This document shows positions 7,616-15,642 of a stretch of DNA of 36,211 nt, one piece after another. The stretch covers positions 1 to 36,211 of the forward strand of contig JAUMZM010000015.1 in assembly GCA_030528125.1 (NCBI GenBank), given 5' to 3'. How positions within the stretch are numbered: position 1 is the stretch's first letter; every line of letters begins with the position of its first letter. Made by a program: the position numbers and the translations under genes. The notes below the pieces were generated by a model. It was not told the origin of the DNA, did not search any database, and was given only the letters and a program-made list of their open reading frames with translations. Source of the DNA: Tissierellia bacterium. GTDB lineage: Bacteria > Bacillota > Clostridia > Tissierellales > Peptoniphilaceae.

Positions 7616-8280
7616 CTTATATCCTCATATAACTTTGCAATTTCAAAAGGATCTACTCCTTTTCGATACATTTTCTGAAGCTTTTTCATATTATATCCTG
7701 TCTTTAACATTCCGCCCTTTTCAAATCTTACAGATCTTGTTATGATTTTTGAATTACACTGTAGTATTTTTATACCTTTTTTATTTATATCCAAAGAGAA
7801 TCTATAATCTTCCATAATTGGAATTTCTTCAAATCCACCTATATCATAGAATAATTTTCTTGTCACAAAAATCCCTTGATCTCCAAATGCTATATTTCTA
7901 AATTTAACTCTAAGTCTTGAAAGCAAAGCTCCAATTCTCATCATAAATCTATCATTATCAAAATAAAGCTTAAGACAACCTGCAGGAGATTTTTTTATAC
8001 TTTTTTCGATTTCTTCTAATATATTATCTTCATATATGCTATCTGCATGTAAAAAAAGAAATATATCTCCTTTTGCCTTTTTTGCTCCAAGATTCATTTG
8101 AAGACTTCTTCCTTTTTTTGAAACATAGAATCTATAATCTTTATACTCATCAATAAGGTACAAATCTTTATTAGTTATTACAAATATAAGCTCATAATCA
8201 CCTTGTAGCTTATTTATTTGCGAAATGAATTTTTCAAAGGCTTTCTTGTCATTATAGATAGGTACTATAATAGAAATCAT
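7612..8280 (-). CDS. Family 2 glycosyltransferase, TIGR04283 (arsenosugar cluster) type
   Basis: This 222-residue GT-A glycosyltransferase begins MISIIVPIYND. It has the conserved KGRSLQMNLGAKKAKGDIFLFLHADS block, in which LHADS carries the metal/nucleotide-binding acid, then FGDQGIFVTRKLF and MEDYRFSLDI. Relatives of this length pair with the DUF2064-type enzyme (TIGR04282) in arsenosugar-associated clusters, as they do here. It presumably adds or rearranges a sugar on the cluster product. Start and stop overlap neighbours by ATGA, so it is tightly coupled within the operon. Confidence 0.85.
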   Translation of the reverse strand: MISIIVPIYNDKKAFEKFISQINKLQGDYELIFVITNKDLYLIDEYKDYRFYVSKKGRSLQMNLGAKKAKGDIFLFLHADSIYEDNILEEIEKSIKKSPAGCLKLYFDNDRFMMRIGALLSRLRVKFRNIAFGDQGIFVTRKLFYDIGGFEEIPIMEDYRFSLDINKKGIKILQCNSKIITRSVRFEKGGMLKTGYNMKKLQKMYRKGVDPFEIAKLYEDIR

Positions 8281-8933
8281 ATCTTTCCCTTTTTCTTCAA
8301 ATATCTTGCCAACAGATTTGAAAATACAATTAAAAGTACCAATAATACAACTGATATTATAAAGTCATTAGAAGATATATTAGACGATTTGTCTCCCATA
8401 TTCAAAAATACAATAGTTCCTGGAATTATTCCCAAGATAGATGCAATAGCATAATTTTTTAAGCTAACATTAGAAAGTCCTGACATGTAGTTTATTACAT
8501 TATATGGCACGATTGGAATAAGCCTTAATATAAATATAAAAAACGCTATGCTCTTATCATTTCCATATATTCTTTTTTTCATATTATCGCTTAGTTTTCT
8601 ATCTACTAATTTATCTATCTCTTCTTTTCCAACATATCTTGCAATCAAAAACATAGCCATGCAATTAATCGCAGCTCCTATTAGTGTGTATATGCTCCCT
8701 TTTATCAATCCGAAAGCTATTCCCCCAGCAAGTGCCAATACTGGAACCGGGAAAAAGAATATCGGTAAGATTGCAAAAAGCAAAATATATATCAAAGGAG
8801 CGAAAACTCCGCCCTTTTCTATCCACTCATTAATTTTATCATAAGGTAGATATTTAAAAATCAAAAGAGTTAGAATACATAGTAAAACTACAAGGATAAT
8901 CTTAATTAACTTGTTTTTTTCTAATTTTTTCAT
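8277..8933 (-). CDS. TVP38/TMEM64 family membrane protein
   Basis: This 218-residue polytopic protein has an N-terminal helix (about 11-27), the SNARE-associated (VTT/DedA-like) domain with PVPVLALAGGIAFG at about 62-75, and the conserved LRLIPIVPYNVINYMSGLSNVSLKNY segment, followed by a C-terminal helix and a basic tail. Family members are membrane proteins of uncertain substrate, sometimes linked to mercury, selenium or sulfur genes. It is the first gene of the ATGA-coupled block that runs to arsS, and a likely promoter lies upstream (8956-8961). A role in moving the pathway's substrate or product across the membrane is inferred. Confidence 0.87.
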   Translation of the reverse strand: MKKLEKNKLIKIILVVLLCILTLLIFKYLPYDKINEWIEKGGVFAPLIYILLFAILPIFFFPVPVLALAGGIAFGLIKGSIYTLIGAAINCMAMFLIARYVGKEEIDKLVDRKLSDNMKKRIYGNDKSIAFFIFILRLIPIVPYNVINYMSGLSNVSLKNYAIASILGIIPGTIVFLNMGDKSSNISSNDFIISVVLLVLLIVFSNLLARYLKKKGKI

Positions 8934-8955
8934 TGTAAATCTTCTTAATTATAAA

Positions 8956-8961
8956 ATTATA
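8956..8961 (-). promoter_or_regulatory. Extended -10 promoter before the TVP38-arsS block
   Basis: On the minus strand TGTTATAAT (TGnTATAAT) lies 22 bases before the TVP38 start codon. No strong -35 is seen at 17 bp, as is common with extended -10 promoters. It would allow the six-gene block to be transcribed separately from the DUF2064 gene. Confidence 0.5.
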
Positions 8962-9007
8962 ACAGATAAATACAAGAAGCATAATTCTATTTTTGTTATT
9001 ACTTTTC

Positions 9008-9655
9008 TTAAATCCCATATTCTTCTGTTATTTTTCTTTCAAAATAATCTATATCTTTGCCTTTGTTTAAGACAAATCTATTAAAATCATTAGAGTCATC
9101 TATATCATATAAAGCCTCTAATAAAAAATAGCTTAGATTCTCTTTTTCTATTCTTTCTATTAAATTATCCAAAACCTTTCTATGACTTGATTTTTCTTCA
9201 TCAAATGGACTTTTGATTTTATCTTTCATTCCAATTAATGAATAACCACCATCTTCTGTTGGTCCTATCACTATGTCTTTTTCATCTAGAATATTAAATG
9301 CATTATTGATATATTTTTTATCCATTCCTATGATATCTGAACCTATTAGAATTACTCTGTCATATCCTAGATCTAATACATCAAATATCGCATTTTGCAT
9401 CTTTTGATTAAGAGTTTTTCCAATCTGCTCTTTGTATTGATTTTTTCCTAATATATCTTCCATTAGATTTACTTTATTAAATGGATTTATATAGATAAAT
9501 ACATCTTTTTTGGTTTCTTTCATATTCTTATAGATAGATTTTAATAGTATTGTATGAATTCTTTTTGCCTCATAATCTTTAAAATAAGGCATAAGTCTTG
9601 TCTTAGTCTTTCCTGTAATTGGAACTCTTGTAAATAAAATAATTGCATCTTTCAT
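9008..9655 (-). CDS. DUF2064/TIGR04282 family glycosyltransferase of arsenosugar type
   Basis: This 215-residue GT-A-fold protein opens with the family signature FTRVPITGKTKTRL, which resembles a nucleotidyltransferase P-loop-like start. It also has the metal site VILIGSDIIGM and the GPTEDGGYSLIGM segment typical of DUF2064. The family is annotated as an arsenosugar-biosynthesis glycosyltransferase from genome context and often pairs with TIGR04283, which is present here at 7612-8280. It lies between the rhodanese gene (with a terminator between them) and the TVP38 block. Biochemical activity for the family is not, to my knowledge, settled. Confidence 0.85.
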   Translation of the reverse strand: MKDAIILFTRVPITGKTKTRLMPYFKDYEAKRIHTILLKSIYKNMKETKKDVFIYINPFNKVNLMEDILGKNQYKEQIGKTLNQKMQNAIFDVLDLGYDRVILIGSDIIGMDKKYINNAFNILDEKDIVIGPTEDGGYSLIGMKDKIKSPFDEEKSSHRKVLDNLIERIEKENLSYFLLEALYDIDDSNDFNRFVLNKGKDIDYFERKITEEYGI

Positions 9656-9662
9656 ATTATTA

Positions 9663-9693
9663 TAAAAATAAGCTACCCTTGTAGAGCAGCTTA
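9663..9693 (-). terminator. Terminator between rhodanese and DUF2064 genes
   Basis: TAAGCT pairs with AGCTTA and continues with ACCC/GAGC pairing (including G-U pairs) around a TTGTA loop at 9669-9693. A minus-strand T5 run lies at 9667-9663. It falls in the 43 bases between the rhodanese stop and the next start, so expression of the downstream gene requires readthrough or a promoter within this short gap. Confidence 0.7.
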
Positions 9694-9698
9694 AAAAA

Positions 9699-10481
9699 TT
9701 ATTTTACTAATTCGTAATCGTATTCTTTAGTTCCTTCAATGACATTGTAAACTTCATATCCTTTATCAGTTAATGCTTGAGCAAGTTCGCTACTCTTATT
9801 TCCTGTAAAGCAATATGTGAAAACAGGTTTTCCTTCAGGAACCTTATCAATATTTTCATCTACCTTATCAAATGGAACACTAACTGCATTTTCTATATGT
9901 CCATTGTTATAGTCTTCTTCAGGTCTTGCATCTGCGATTGTAGCATTTTCTTTATCCATATCTAAAAACTCTTTAGCAGTAATATTTGTGTATTTTACAA
10001 GGTTATTGTATTCATAGTCTTTTACACCTTGTGCATCTGTTACATCTTTATAACCATTTTTTGAAAGTATATCAGCAGCTTCTCCGCTCTTTTTACTTGT
10101 GTTGCAATAAACAATTACTGGAAAATCTTTGTAATCAGATAATACTTCTGGATCTTCTTTTATTTTATCTAAAGGAACATTTATAGCATGCTTTATATGT
10201 CCCTGTTTGTATTCATTCTCATCTCTTACATCTACAACTAAAACTTTGTCTTTCTCTTTGTTGTCATTTTCCAAAGCTTCAAGCTCTTCTCCTGTCATGC
10301 TCTTTACTTCGCTATTCATTTCTTTGTTTGAAGTTTCGCTTGATACAACCTCATTTGAACTAACTTTCTCATTTGAAGTCATTTGTCCATTAGATGTAGC
10401 ATCATTTGATCCATTTGAGCCACAAGAAGTAAGTGTTATAGCAATAACTGCCATAGTTGTTAATAATGTTTTAAGTTTCAT
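9699..10481 (-). CDS. Tandem rhodanese-domain lipoprotein
   Basis: This 260-residue protein has a lipoprotein signal (lipobox LTSC, C20) and a Ser/Asn/Glu-rich linker to about residue 60. Two rhodanese domains follow, each with an active-site cysteine: C126 in VIVYCNTSKKSG and C224 in VFTYCFTGNKSS. Each domain also has the DxRxxxxYxxGHIxxAxxVPxD signature. Both catalytic cysteines are intact. It should sit on the outer face of the cytoplasmic membrane and carry sulfane sulfur, or possibly selenium, as a persulfide-type intermediate. It is the first gene of the ArsS region but has its own terminator. Membership in the pathway is inferred from position. Confidence 0.9.
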   Translation of the reverse strand: MKLKTLLTTMAVIAITLTSCGSNGSNDATSNGQMTSNEKVSSNEVVSSETSNKEMNSEVKSMTGEELEALENDNKEKDKVLVVDVRDENEYKQGHIKHAINVPLDKIKEDPEVLSDYKDFPVIVYCNTSKKSGEAADILSKNGYKDVTDAQGVKDYEYNNLVKYTNITAKEFLDMDKENATIADARPEEDYNNGHIENAVSVPFDKVDENIDKVPEGKPVFTYCFTGNKSSELAQALTDKGYEVYNVIEGTKEYDYELVK

Positions 10482-10517
10482 AATACCTCCGCTTTTATGA
10501 TTTTAATTTATGCTGAT

Positions 10518-10523
10518 ATTATA
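10518..10523 (-). promoter_or_regulatory. Extended -10 promoter of the rhodanese gene
   Basis: On the minus strand TGTTATAAT precedes the rhodanese start by 36 bases. A weak -35 (TTAGAA) lies 18 bp upstream. The -10 element is a perfect TATAAT with the TG extension. Confidence 0.5.
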
Positions 10524-10640
10524 ACATATAATAAGTTGTTTTTCTAATATATTCTAAATATTTAAATAATAGTAAATATTTTGAAATATAAAAACATTTA
10601 CATTAATTAAAATTATGATAAAATCAATCTAGAGGTATAT

Positions 10641-12329
10641 ATGATGAAATTTAATGATTATAAATATGAAAGACCTAATTACGAAGAAGATAAGGCAATA
10701 GTAGAAGATTTTATAGAAAGATTTAACAATTCAAAATCTTCAGATGAACAAATCAAAATAATGTATGAAATGGATGAGTATAAGAAAACGTTAAGCACGA
10801 ATCTAAATTTAGCTTTCATCCGACATACAATTAACACAAATAATGAATTTTATAAGAAAGAACAAGAATTTCTAGATGAGTACATGCCACATTATTCAAT
10901 TCTTGATACCAAAATGTATGAAGCAATTAATAATTCAAAGTTTAAAGATCAATTAGTAGAGCATTTTGGAAGTCATTTATTTGATTTAATCGACTGTCAG
11001 TTGATATTTAAAGAAGAAGGTGTTCCTTTTAAACAAAAAGAAAATCAATTGATCACAAAATACAACAAGTTGATAGCATCTATCCAGATAGAATTTGATG
11101 GTAAGACTTTGACATTACCGCAAATGGTTCCTTATACTCAATCAAAAGATAGAGATATAAGAAAATCTGCAAGCAGAAAAATCTCAGAGTTTTTCAAAGA
11201 CCATGAGAAAGAAATCGATGATATATTCGATGAAATGGTACATGTTAGATGTGATATGGCAAAAGCTCTAGGATTTGATTCATATATTGAATATCAATAT
11301 AAGGCTTTGATGAGAACAGATTATAACAAAGAAGATGTCGAAAAATACAGAGAATTTATAAGAAAATACGTAACACCTGTATATCTTAAGCTTAGAGAAA
11401 AGCAAGCCAAAAGAATCGGCATCGATGATATGAAAGCCTATGATACCAATATTATGTTTACAGATGGAAATGCTAAGCCCCATGGTAATAGAGATTTCAT
11501 TGTAGAAAATGCAAAGAAGATGTATTCTGAATTATCCAATGAAACAAAAGAATTCTTTAACTTCATGTATGATAGACAATTATTTGATCTAGATAGCAAA
11601 AACGGCAAAGAAAGCGGAGGATATTGCACAACAATTGAAGGATATAACTCTCCATTTATTTTTGCAAACTTCAATGGAACAACAGGTGATGTTGAGGTTA
11701 TGACTCATGAAGCAGGTCATGCATTCCAAGCATATACTTCAATGGATGGAAGAATAATTGAATATATATGGCCAACTTATGAAGCTTGTGAGATTCATTC
11801 AATGAGCATGGAATTTCTAACTTGGCCTTGGATGGAACTTTTCTTTGAAGGTGAGACAAGTAAATTTAAATTTGCACATTTAGATGGTGCTATAAGCTTT
11901 ATACCTTATGGTGCAACAATTGACCATTTCCAACATTATGTCTATGAAAACCCTAATGCAACTCCAGAAGAAAGAAAGAAGAAATATCACGAAATAGAGT
12001 TAATGTATAGGCCCGATTTGGATTATGATGACGAATTCTTAGAAAAAGGTACTTGGTGGTATAGACAAGGTCATATATTTGATTCACCTTTCTATTATAT
12101 AGACTACACTCTAGCTCAAGTATGTGCATTTGAATTTCTTTTAAAATCTCTTAAAGATAGAAAAGAAGCTTTTAAAGATTATCTAGAAATATGTAAGGTT
12201 GGAGGTTATAAGTCTTTCTTTGGATTAATGAAACAAGGAAATATAGAAAACCCAATGAATGATGGTGTTATAGAAAATATACTTCCACAATTACTTGATA
12301 TATTAGATGAAATAGAAAAAGATTTATAA
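10641..12329 (+). CDS. pepF: M3 family oligoendopeptidase F
   Basis: This 562-residue cytoplasmic zinc metallopeptidase has H356EAGH360 as the catalytic zinc motif and a downstream glutamate ligand in the segment YEACEIHSMSMEFL. The family cleaves short peptides, and its usual length is 560-600 residues. The N-terminal helical region and the C-terminal WWYRQGHIFDSPFYYIDYTLAQ block are typical. It is a single plus-strand gene in a minus-strand region. It converges on the DUF956 gene and shares a bidirectional terminator with it. A weak Shine-Dalgarno (AGAGG) precedes the chosen ATG; a second ATG lies one codon later. Confidence 0.95.
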   Translation: MMKFNDYKYERPNYEEDKAIVEDFIERFNNSKSSDEQIKIMYEMDEYKKTLSTNLNLAFIRHTINTNNEFYKKEQEFLDEYMPHYSILDTKMYEAINNSKFKDQLVEHFGSHLFDLIDCQLIFKEEGVPFKQKENQLITKYNKLIASIQIEFDGKTLTLPQMVPYTQSKDRDIRKSASRKISEFFKDHEKEIDDIFDEMVHVRCDMAKALGFDSYIEYQYKALMRTDYNKEDVEKYREFIRKYVTPVYLKLREKQAKRIGIDDMKAYDTNIMFTDGNAKPHGNRDFIVENAKKMYSELSNETKEFFNFMYDRQLFDLDSKNGKESGGYCTTIEGYNSPFIFANFNGTTGDVEVMTHEAGHAFQAYTSMDGRIIEYIWPTYEACEIHSMSMEFLTWPWMELFFEGETSKFKFAHLDGAISFIPYGATIDHFQHYVYENPNATPEERKKKYHEIELMYRPDLDYDDEFLEKGTWWYRQGHIFDSPFYYIDYTLAQVCAFEFLLKSLKDRKEAFKDYLEICKVGGYKSFFGLMKQGNIENPMNDGVIENILPQLLDILDEIEKDL

Positions 12330-12332
12330 AAA

Positions 12333-12364
12333 AATACGACTACCTTATGGTAGCCGTATTTTTT
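12333..12364. terminator. Bidirectional terminator between pepF and manO
   Basis: AATACG and CTACC pair with GGTAG and CGTATT around a TTAT loop, with one internal mismatch. A-rich sequence lies before the stem and a T-run after it, so the structure can act for both convergent genes. Confidence 0.85.
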
Positions 12365-12746
12365 ATTTTTTTGGTGAAATCTTTTTAAAAATTGCAATTA
12401 TCCCTTTTTTCATTATATCAATAAATGTAGGTGATCTTAGCATTTTTTCTTTGGGAATATATTTTGTCATAGCTTGTAATGTCTTCTTATTATTTCTTGT
12501 AGAAAAGCTAAAATGTCCACTATTTTTTGTAAATATAGCAAATCTTGGGATCTTTCTTTTAAATATAACTGATGCAGATATATAGTCTATCTCATCCCAT
12601 GGGATTTGTATATAATCTGATACATTTCTTTCGTTATAATATTCAAAAGCCTTATCTCCAATCATTACATCGCCATAGCTATTAATTCCCAAATAAGATG
12701 TTGCTTTTATTGTAAAATCAACAGTCCTATTTTGTGATTTTACCAT
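12363..12746 (-). CDS. manO: DUF956 family protein of the mannose PTS operon (ManO)
   Basis: This 127-residue protein begins with a short basic N terminus, followed by an all-beta segment (IKATSYLGINSYGDVMIGDKAFEYY) and the PWDEIDYISASV motif typical of DUF956. It sits 1 base after the EIID gene, the usual location of manO in Firmicutes, and is the last gene of the operon. In related bacteria ManO is linked to regulation of the mannose PTS, but its mechanism is not known to me. No membrane segment is evident. Confidence 0.85.
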   Translation of the reverse strand: MVKSQNRTVDFTIKATSYLGINSYGDVMIGDKAFEYYNERNVSDYIQIPWDEIDYISASVIFKRKIPRFAIFTKNSGHFSFSTRNNKKTLQAMTKYIPKEKMLRSPTFIDIMKKGIIAIFKKISPKK

Positions 12747-12747
12747 A

Positions 12748-13680
12748 TTACATTATTCCTCCAAGTCTTGCAAGAATACCTATTCCAAATAATGCTAAGA
12801 TTATTACAATAGGAGAAACATTCTTCTTTAATAATTTACAAATTCCAAGGGTTAATAATAATGCTACAAGTCCTGGGATTAATTGATCCAAGTTCTGTTG
12901 AAGGGTTGTTACCTTAACTTTGTCCAATGCATCCGGTCCAAGTTGTGAATATTGGGTTAATGCCTGCTTGATTCCTTCTGCCCCTTGTGGCAATGTCGAC
13001 CAGTCAATATAAGCTCCATCCATCTGATCAACTCTTGATATTACTGGTGTAAATGATATACTTACCCAACGTTGAACTAATGATCCTATGATAAACATAC
13101 CAAGAATTGATGCTCCTTGAGTAATTCTTCCCATCATTCCGCCTGAAGCGTCTTTTGCTATTTGACTTCCTACTTTGTATCCATACTCTTGTGTATACCA
13201 TAAGAATGCCATACGTATTACATTCCATACTATAAAGAACATCAATGGTCCTATTATGCTTCCACTAAGTGCAAAGCTTGCTCCCAATGCTCCAAGTATT
13301 GGTCTTAATGTAAACCAGAATACTGGATCTCCTACTCCTGCAAGAGGTCCCATCATTCCTACCTTAACACCTTGAATTGCAACATCATCTACAGGTGCTC
13401 CGTTTGCTCTATCTTCTTCAAGAGCAAGAGTTACTCCCATTACTGGTGCTGATACATAAGGATGTGTATTGTAAAATTCCATGTGACGTTGAAGAGCTTT
13501 CTTTCTCTCTTCTTCATCTGGATATAACTTCTTGATGGCAGGAATCATTGAGTAAGCCCAACCACCATTTTGCATACGTTCATAATTCCAAGAACCTTGT
13601 AGGTATTGATGACGTATAGCTACTTTCTTTCTATCTTTTTTAGATAATGTTATCTTTTTCTCTGTCATTTTTCCCTCCAA
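12748..13680 (-). CDS. manZ: Mannose-family PTS EIID component
   Basis: This 310-residue membrane protein matches EIID: the N-terminal amphipathic region SWNYERMQNGGWAYSMIPAIKKLYP, the HMEFYNTHPYVSAPVMGVTLALEE block and GVKVGMMGPLAGVGDPVFWFTLRPI. A C-terminal anchor (LVALLLTLGICKLL and a second hydrophobic stretch) follows. EIID with EIIC forms the sugar channel of the complex. It follows the interrupted EIIC gene by 2 bases and is itself intact, so a functional complex would need an intact EIIC from elsewhere or suppression of the stop. Confidence 0.95.
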   Translation of the reverse strand: MEGKMTEKKITLSKKDRKKVAIRHQYLQGSWNYERMQNGGWAYSMIPAIKKLYPDEEERKKALQRHMEFYNTHPYVSAPVMGVTLALEEDRANGAPVDDVAIQGVKVGMMGPLAGVGDPVFWFTLRPILGALGASFALSGSIIGPLMFFIVWNVIRMAFLWYTQEYGYKVGSQIAKDASGGMMGRITQGASILGMFIIGSLVQRWVSISFTPVISRVDQMDGAYIDWSTLPQGAEGIKQALTQYSQLGPDALDKVKVTTLQQNLDQLIPGLVALLLTLGICKLLKKNVSPIVIILALFGIGILARLGGIM

Positions 13681-13682
13681 GT

Positions 13683-14495
13683 TTAATAGTCATTTAATAT
13701 ATCGCCCAAAGGATCTCCTGATCCTCCGTTTCCACCTGAAGAACCTGAGTTTTCTTTAAGTCCAAGATATAATATTGCAAGTGAAACTCCTATTATTCCA
13801 AGTGCTATCAATGTCAATTCATTGAGTGCTGCAAGAACAAATCCAAGTGCAAAGAATGGCCATGTTTCTTTTGTGCTCATCATGTTGATTACCATTGCAT
13901 AACCTACTGCTGCAACCATTCCTCCACCTACTGCCATACCTCCTGCAAGCCAATCTGGCATTGAGTTAAGTGCATTTGTAACTGCTGCTGGGCTTACTAC
14001 TGTTAAAGCTGCTGCTGGAATTGCAATTCTAAGTCCTTGAAGACAAATTGCTGAAATATGAAGTGCTTCCATTTTTCTTATATTTCCTTGTTCTGCTGCT
14101 GTATCCATTGCATGAACTATAGGAATTGCTATTGTTCTACAAACCATTGTTAAGAACAATCCTGCTACTGAAAGAGGGATTGCTATTGCTATTGATGTGT
14201 TAATTGCAATGGTTACATTAGTTGTTCCACCTTGTAAACCAAGCACCATTATAATTGCTTATGCTACTGATGCAAGTGCTGCATCTGGAGCTGTTGCTGC
14301 TCCTACATTTGCCCATCCTAAAGCTATCATTTGTAATGATCCACCTAGGATTATTCCTTCTTTAAGATGTCCTGTGACAAGTCCTACTAATGTACAGGCT
14401 ACTATTGGTTGATGGAATTGGAATTGGTCCAATACTCCTTCAATACCTGCAAGGAATGCCACGATAATAATTAGAATTATCTGTATTGCTGACAT
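13683..14495 (-). pseudogene. manY: Mannose-family PTS EIIC gene interrupted by in-frame TAA
   Basis: The frame is continuous over 813 bases except for TAA at 14259-14261. The N-terminal piece (78 codons) contains FQFHQPIVACTLVGLVTG and ALGWANVGAATAPDAALASVA. The C-terminal piece resumes three codons later with MVLGLQGG and carries on to the normal end with YAMVINMM and FVLAALNELTLIALG. Intact homologues have a serine-like residue at the stop, so one C-to-A change (TCA to TAA) explains it; there is no frameshift. The ATG at 14249 has no visible Shine-Dalgarno. The protein spans the membrane and forms the sugar channel with EIID. Either this strain has lost the transporter, or the base is a sequencing error. 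Confidence 0.85.
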
Positions 14496-14507
14496 ATAAT
14501 TTCCTTT

Positions 14508-15506
14508 CTATAATGAATCTTTTGCTTTTCTAAGCATATTTTCTATTTTTTCTCCACCATCTGATGGAACTTTTCTAACATCGATTTTTACGCCTAAGTC
14601 TAGTAATTTTTCAAATGTCTCTACATCATCTTTACCCATAGAAACAGCCTTATTAATTACTACCTTACCTTTCGAATGTGCCATAGATCCTAGATTTAAT
14701 TCTTTTATATCTACTCCTGCCTCGATTGCTTCTAATGCATCTTGTGGTGTTTCAAATAAAAGCATTGCCTTTGTTGCTCCAAATCTTGGGTCTTTGTCTA
14801 CCTCTACTAGTTTTGAAATTGGTACTACATTTGCTTTAACTCCTGGAGGTGCGGCTTGTTCAATCATGCTCTTTCTAAGCTCATCATGACTTACATTATC
14901 ACTTACTACTATGATTCTGTTAGGTTGAGTTGATTTTGTCCAACTTGTTGCAACTTGTCCATGAAGAAGTCTTGTATCAACTCTTGAAAGAACGTATTTT
15001 ATCTTTCCATCTCCTATAACTGTTCCTTTAGGAATTCCCCCATTTACAACTTTCTCTTGTACCTGACTACTTGTGTTTGAATCATTTTCCTTTTCTTTTT
15101 TAGTATCCAATGATTCAGGTAGAACTTTTACACCTTCTCTTGCTGCTGAAAGTATTTCTGATGCTACTTGTTTTGCAGTATCTGCTGCCATTCTTGAGCC
15201 ATAGGCTTCTATTAGCATTGGAAGATTTAATCCTGTTACAATAACCCAATTGTCATCATGACCTTCAACAAGTGCGCTTGTTTGATTAAATGGTGTTCCT
15301 CCCCACAAATCAACTAGGAAAAGCACTTGTGAATCGTCTTCAAATGACTTTATGGCATCTTGAAGCTTTGATCTAAATTGATCAGGTCCTTCATTAGGAT
15401 TTAGAGTTACTGCAGCTACATCTTTTTGTTCTCCAAAGATAAGCTCACCAGACTCTTTGATTCCTTCGGCAAAGCTACCATGGCTTGCGATAACAATTCC
15501 TACCAT
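14508..15506 (-). CDS. manX: Mannose-family PTS fused EIIAB component
   Basis: This 332-residue cytoplasmic protein starts with an EIIA domain (about 1-130), with phosphorylation site H9 in IASHGSFAEG and the FLVDLWGGTPFNQ motif. A Ser/Glu/Lys-rich linker (about 134-165) leads to an EIIB domain (168-332) with H182 in VDTRLLHGQVATSW. It passes phosphate from HPr to the incoming sugar (mannose, glucose or related). It is the first gene of the manXYZO operon, is intact, and has a GGGGA ribosome site before its ATG. Confidence 0.95.
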   Translation of the reverse strand: MVGIVIASHGSFAEGIKESGELIFGEQKDVAAVTLNPNEGPDQFRSKLQDAIKSFEDDSQVLFLVDLWGGTPFNQTSALVEGHDDNWVIVTGLNLPMLIEAYGSRMAADTAKQVASEILSAAREGVKVLPESLDTKKEKENDSNTSSQVQEKVVNGGIPKGTVIGDGKIKYVLSRVDTRLLHGQVATSWTKSTQPNRIIVVSDNVSHDELRKSMIEQAAPPGVKANVVPISKLVEVDKDPRFGATKAMLLFETPQDALEAIEAGVDIKELNLGSMAHSKGKVVINKAVSMGKDDVETFEKLLDLGVKIDVRKVPSDGGEKIENMLRKAKDSL

Positions 15507-15565
15507 ATTGTCCCCTTTCCTTTTATAAATTAATTAAGGCTCTCTACTATAGCCTTTCCGCTTTA

Positions 15566-15571
15566 ATTATA
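15566..15571 (-). promoter_or_regulatory. Probable -10 of the mannose PTS operon
   Basis: A perfect TATAAT is read on the minus strand 60 bases before manX, with no good -35. A weak hairpin AAGGCT/AGCCTT (15536-15556) lies in the leader. No sigma-54 -24/-12 element was seen, so LevR-type control is not supported. Confidence 0.4.
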
Positions 15572-15642
15572 TACTATATCGTTATATTTTGCTAGATATT
15601 AAAACAAAATTTATACTAATTTCATTAAACTTTTTTAGTTTT

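Noticed and set aside
8277-8279. UGA at the end of the TVP38 gene as possible Sec codon
   Set aside because: A stop follows three codons later (TTT CTA TTA TAG) and the ATGA overlap explains the arrangement.
14247-14261. Separate short EIIC-like genes instead of one broken gene
   Set aside because: No Shine-Dalgarno precedes the second ATG, the two parts align end to end with one EIIC, and only one codon is changed.
15536-15556. Attenuator hairpin in the mannose PTS leader
   Set aside because: The stem is only six pairs with a 9-base loop and no proper T-run; too weak to call.
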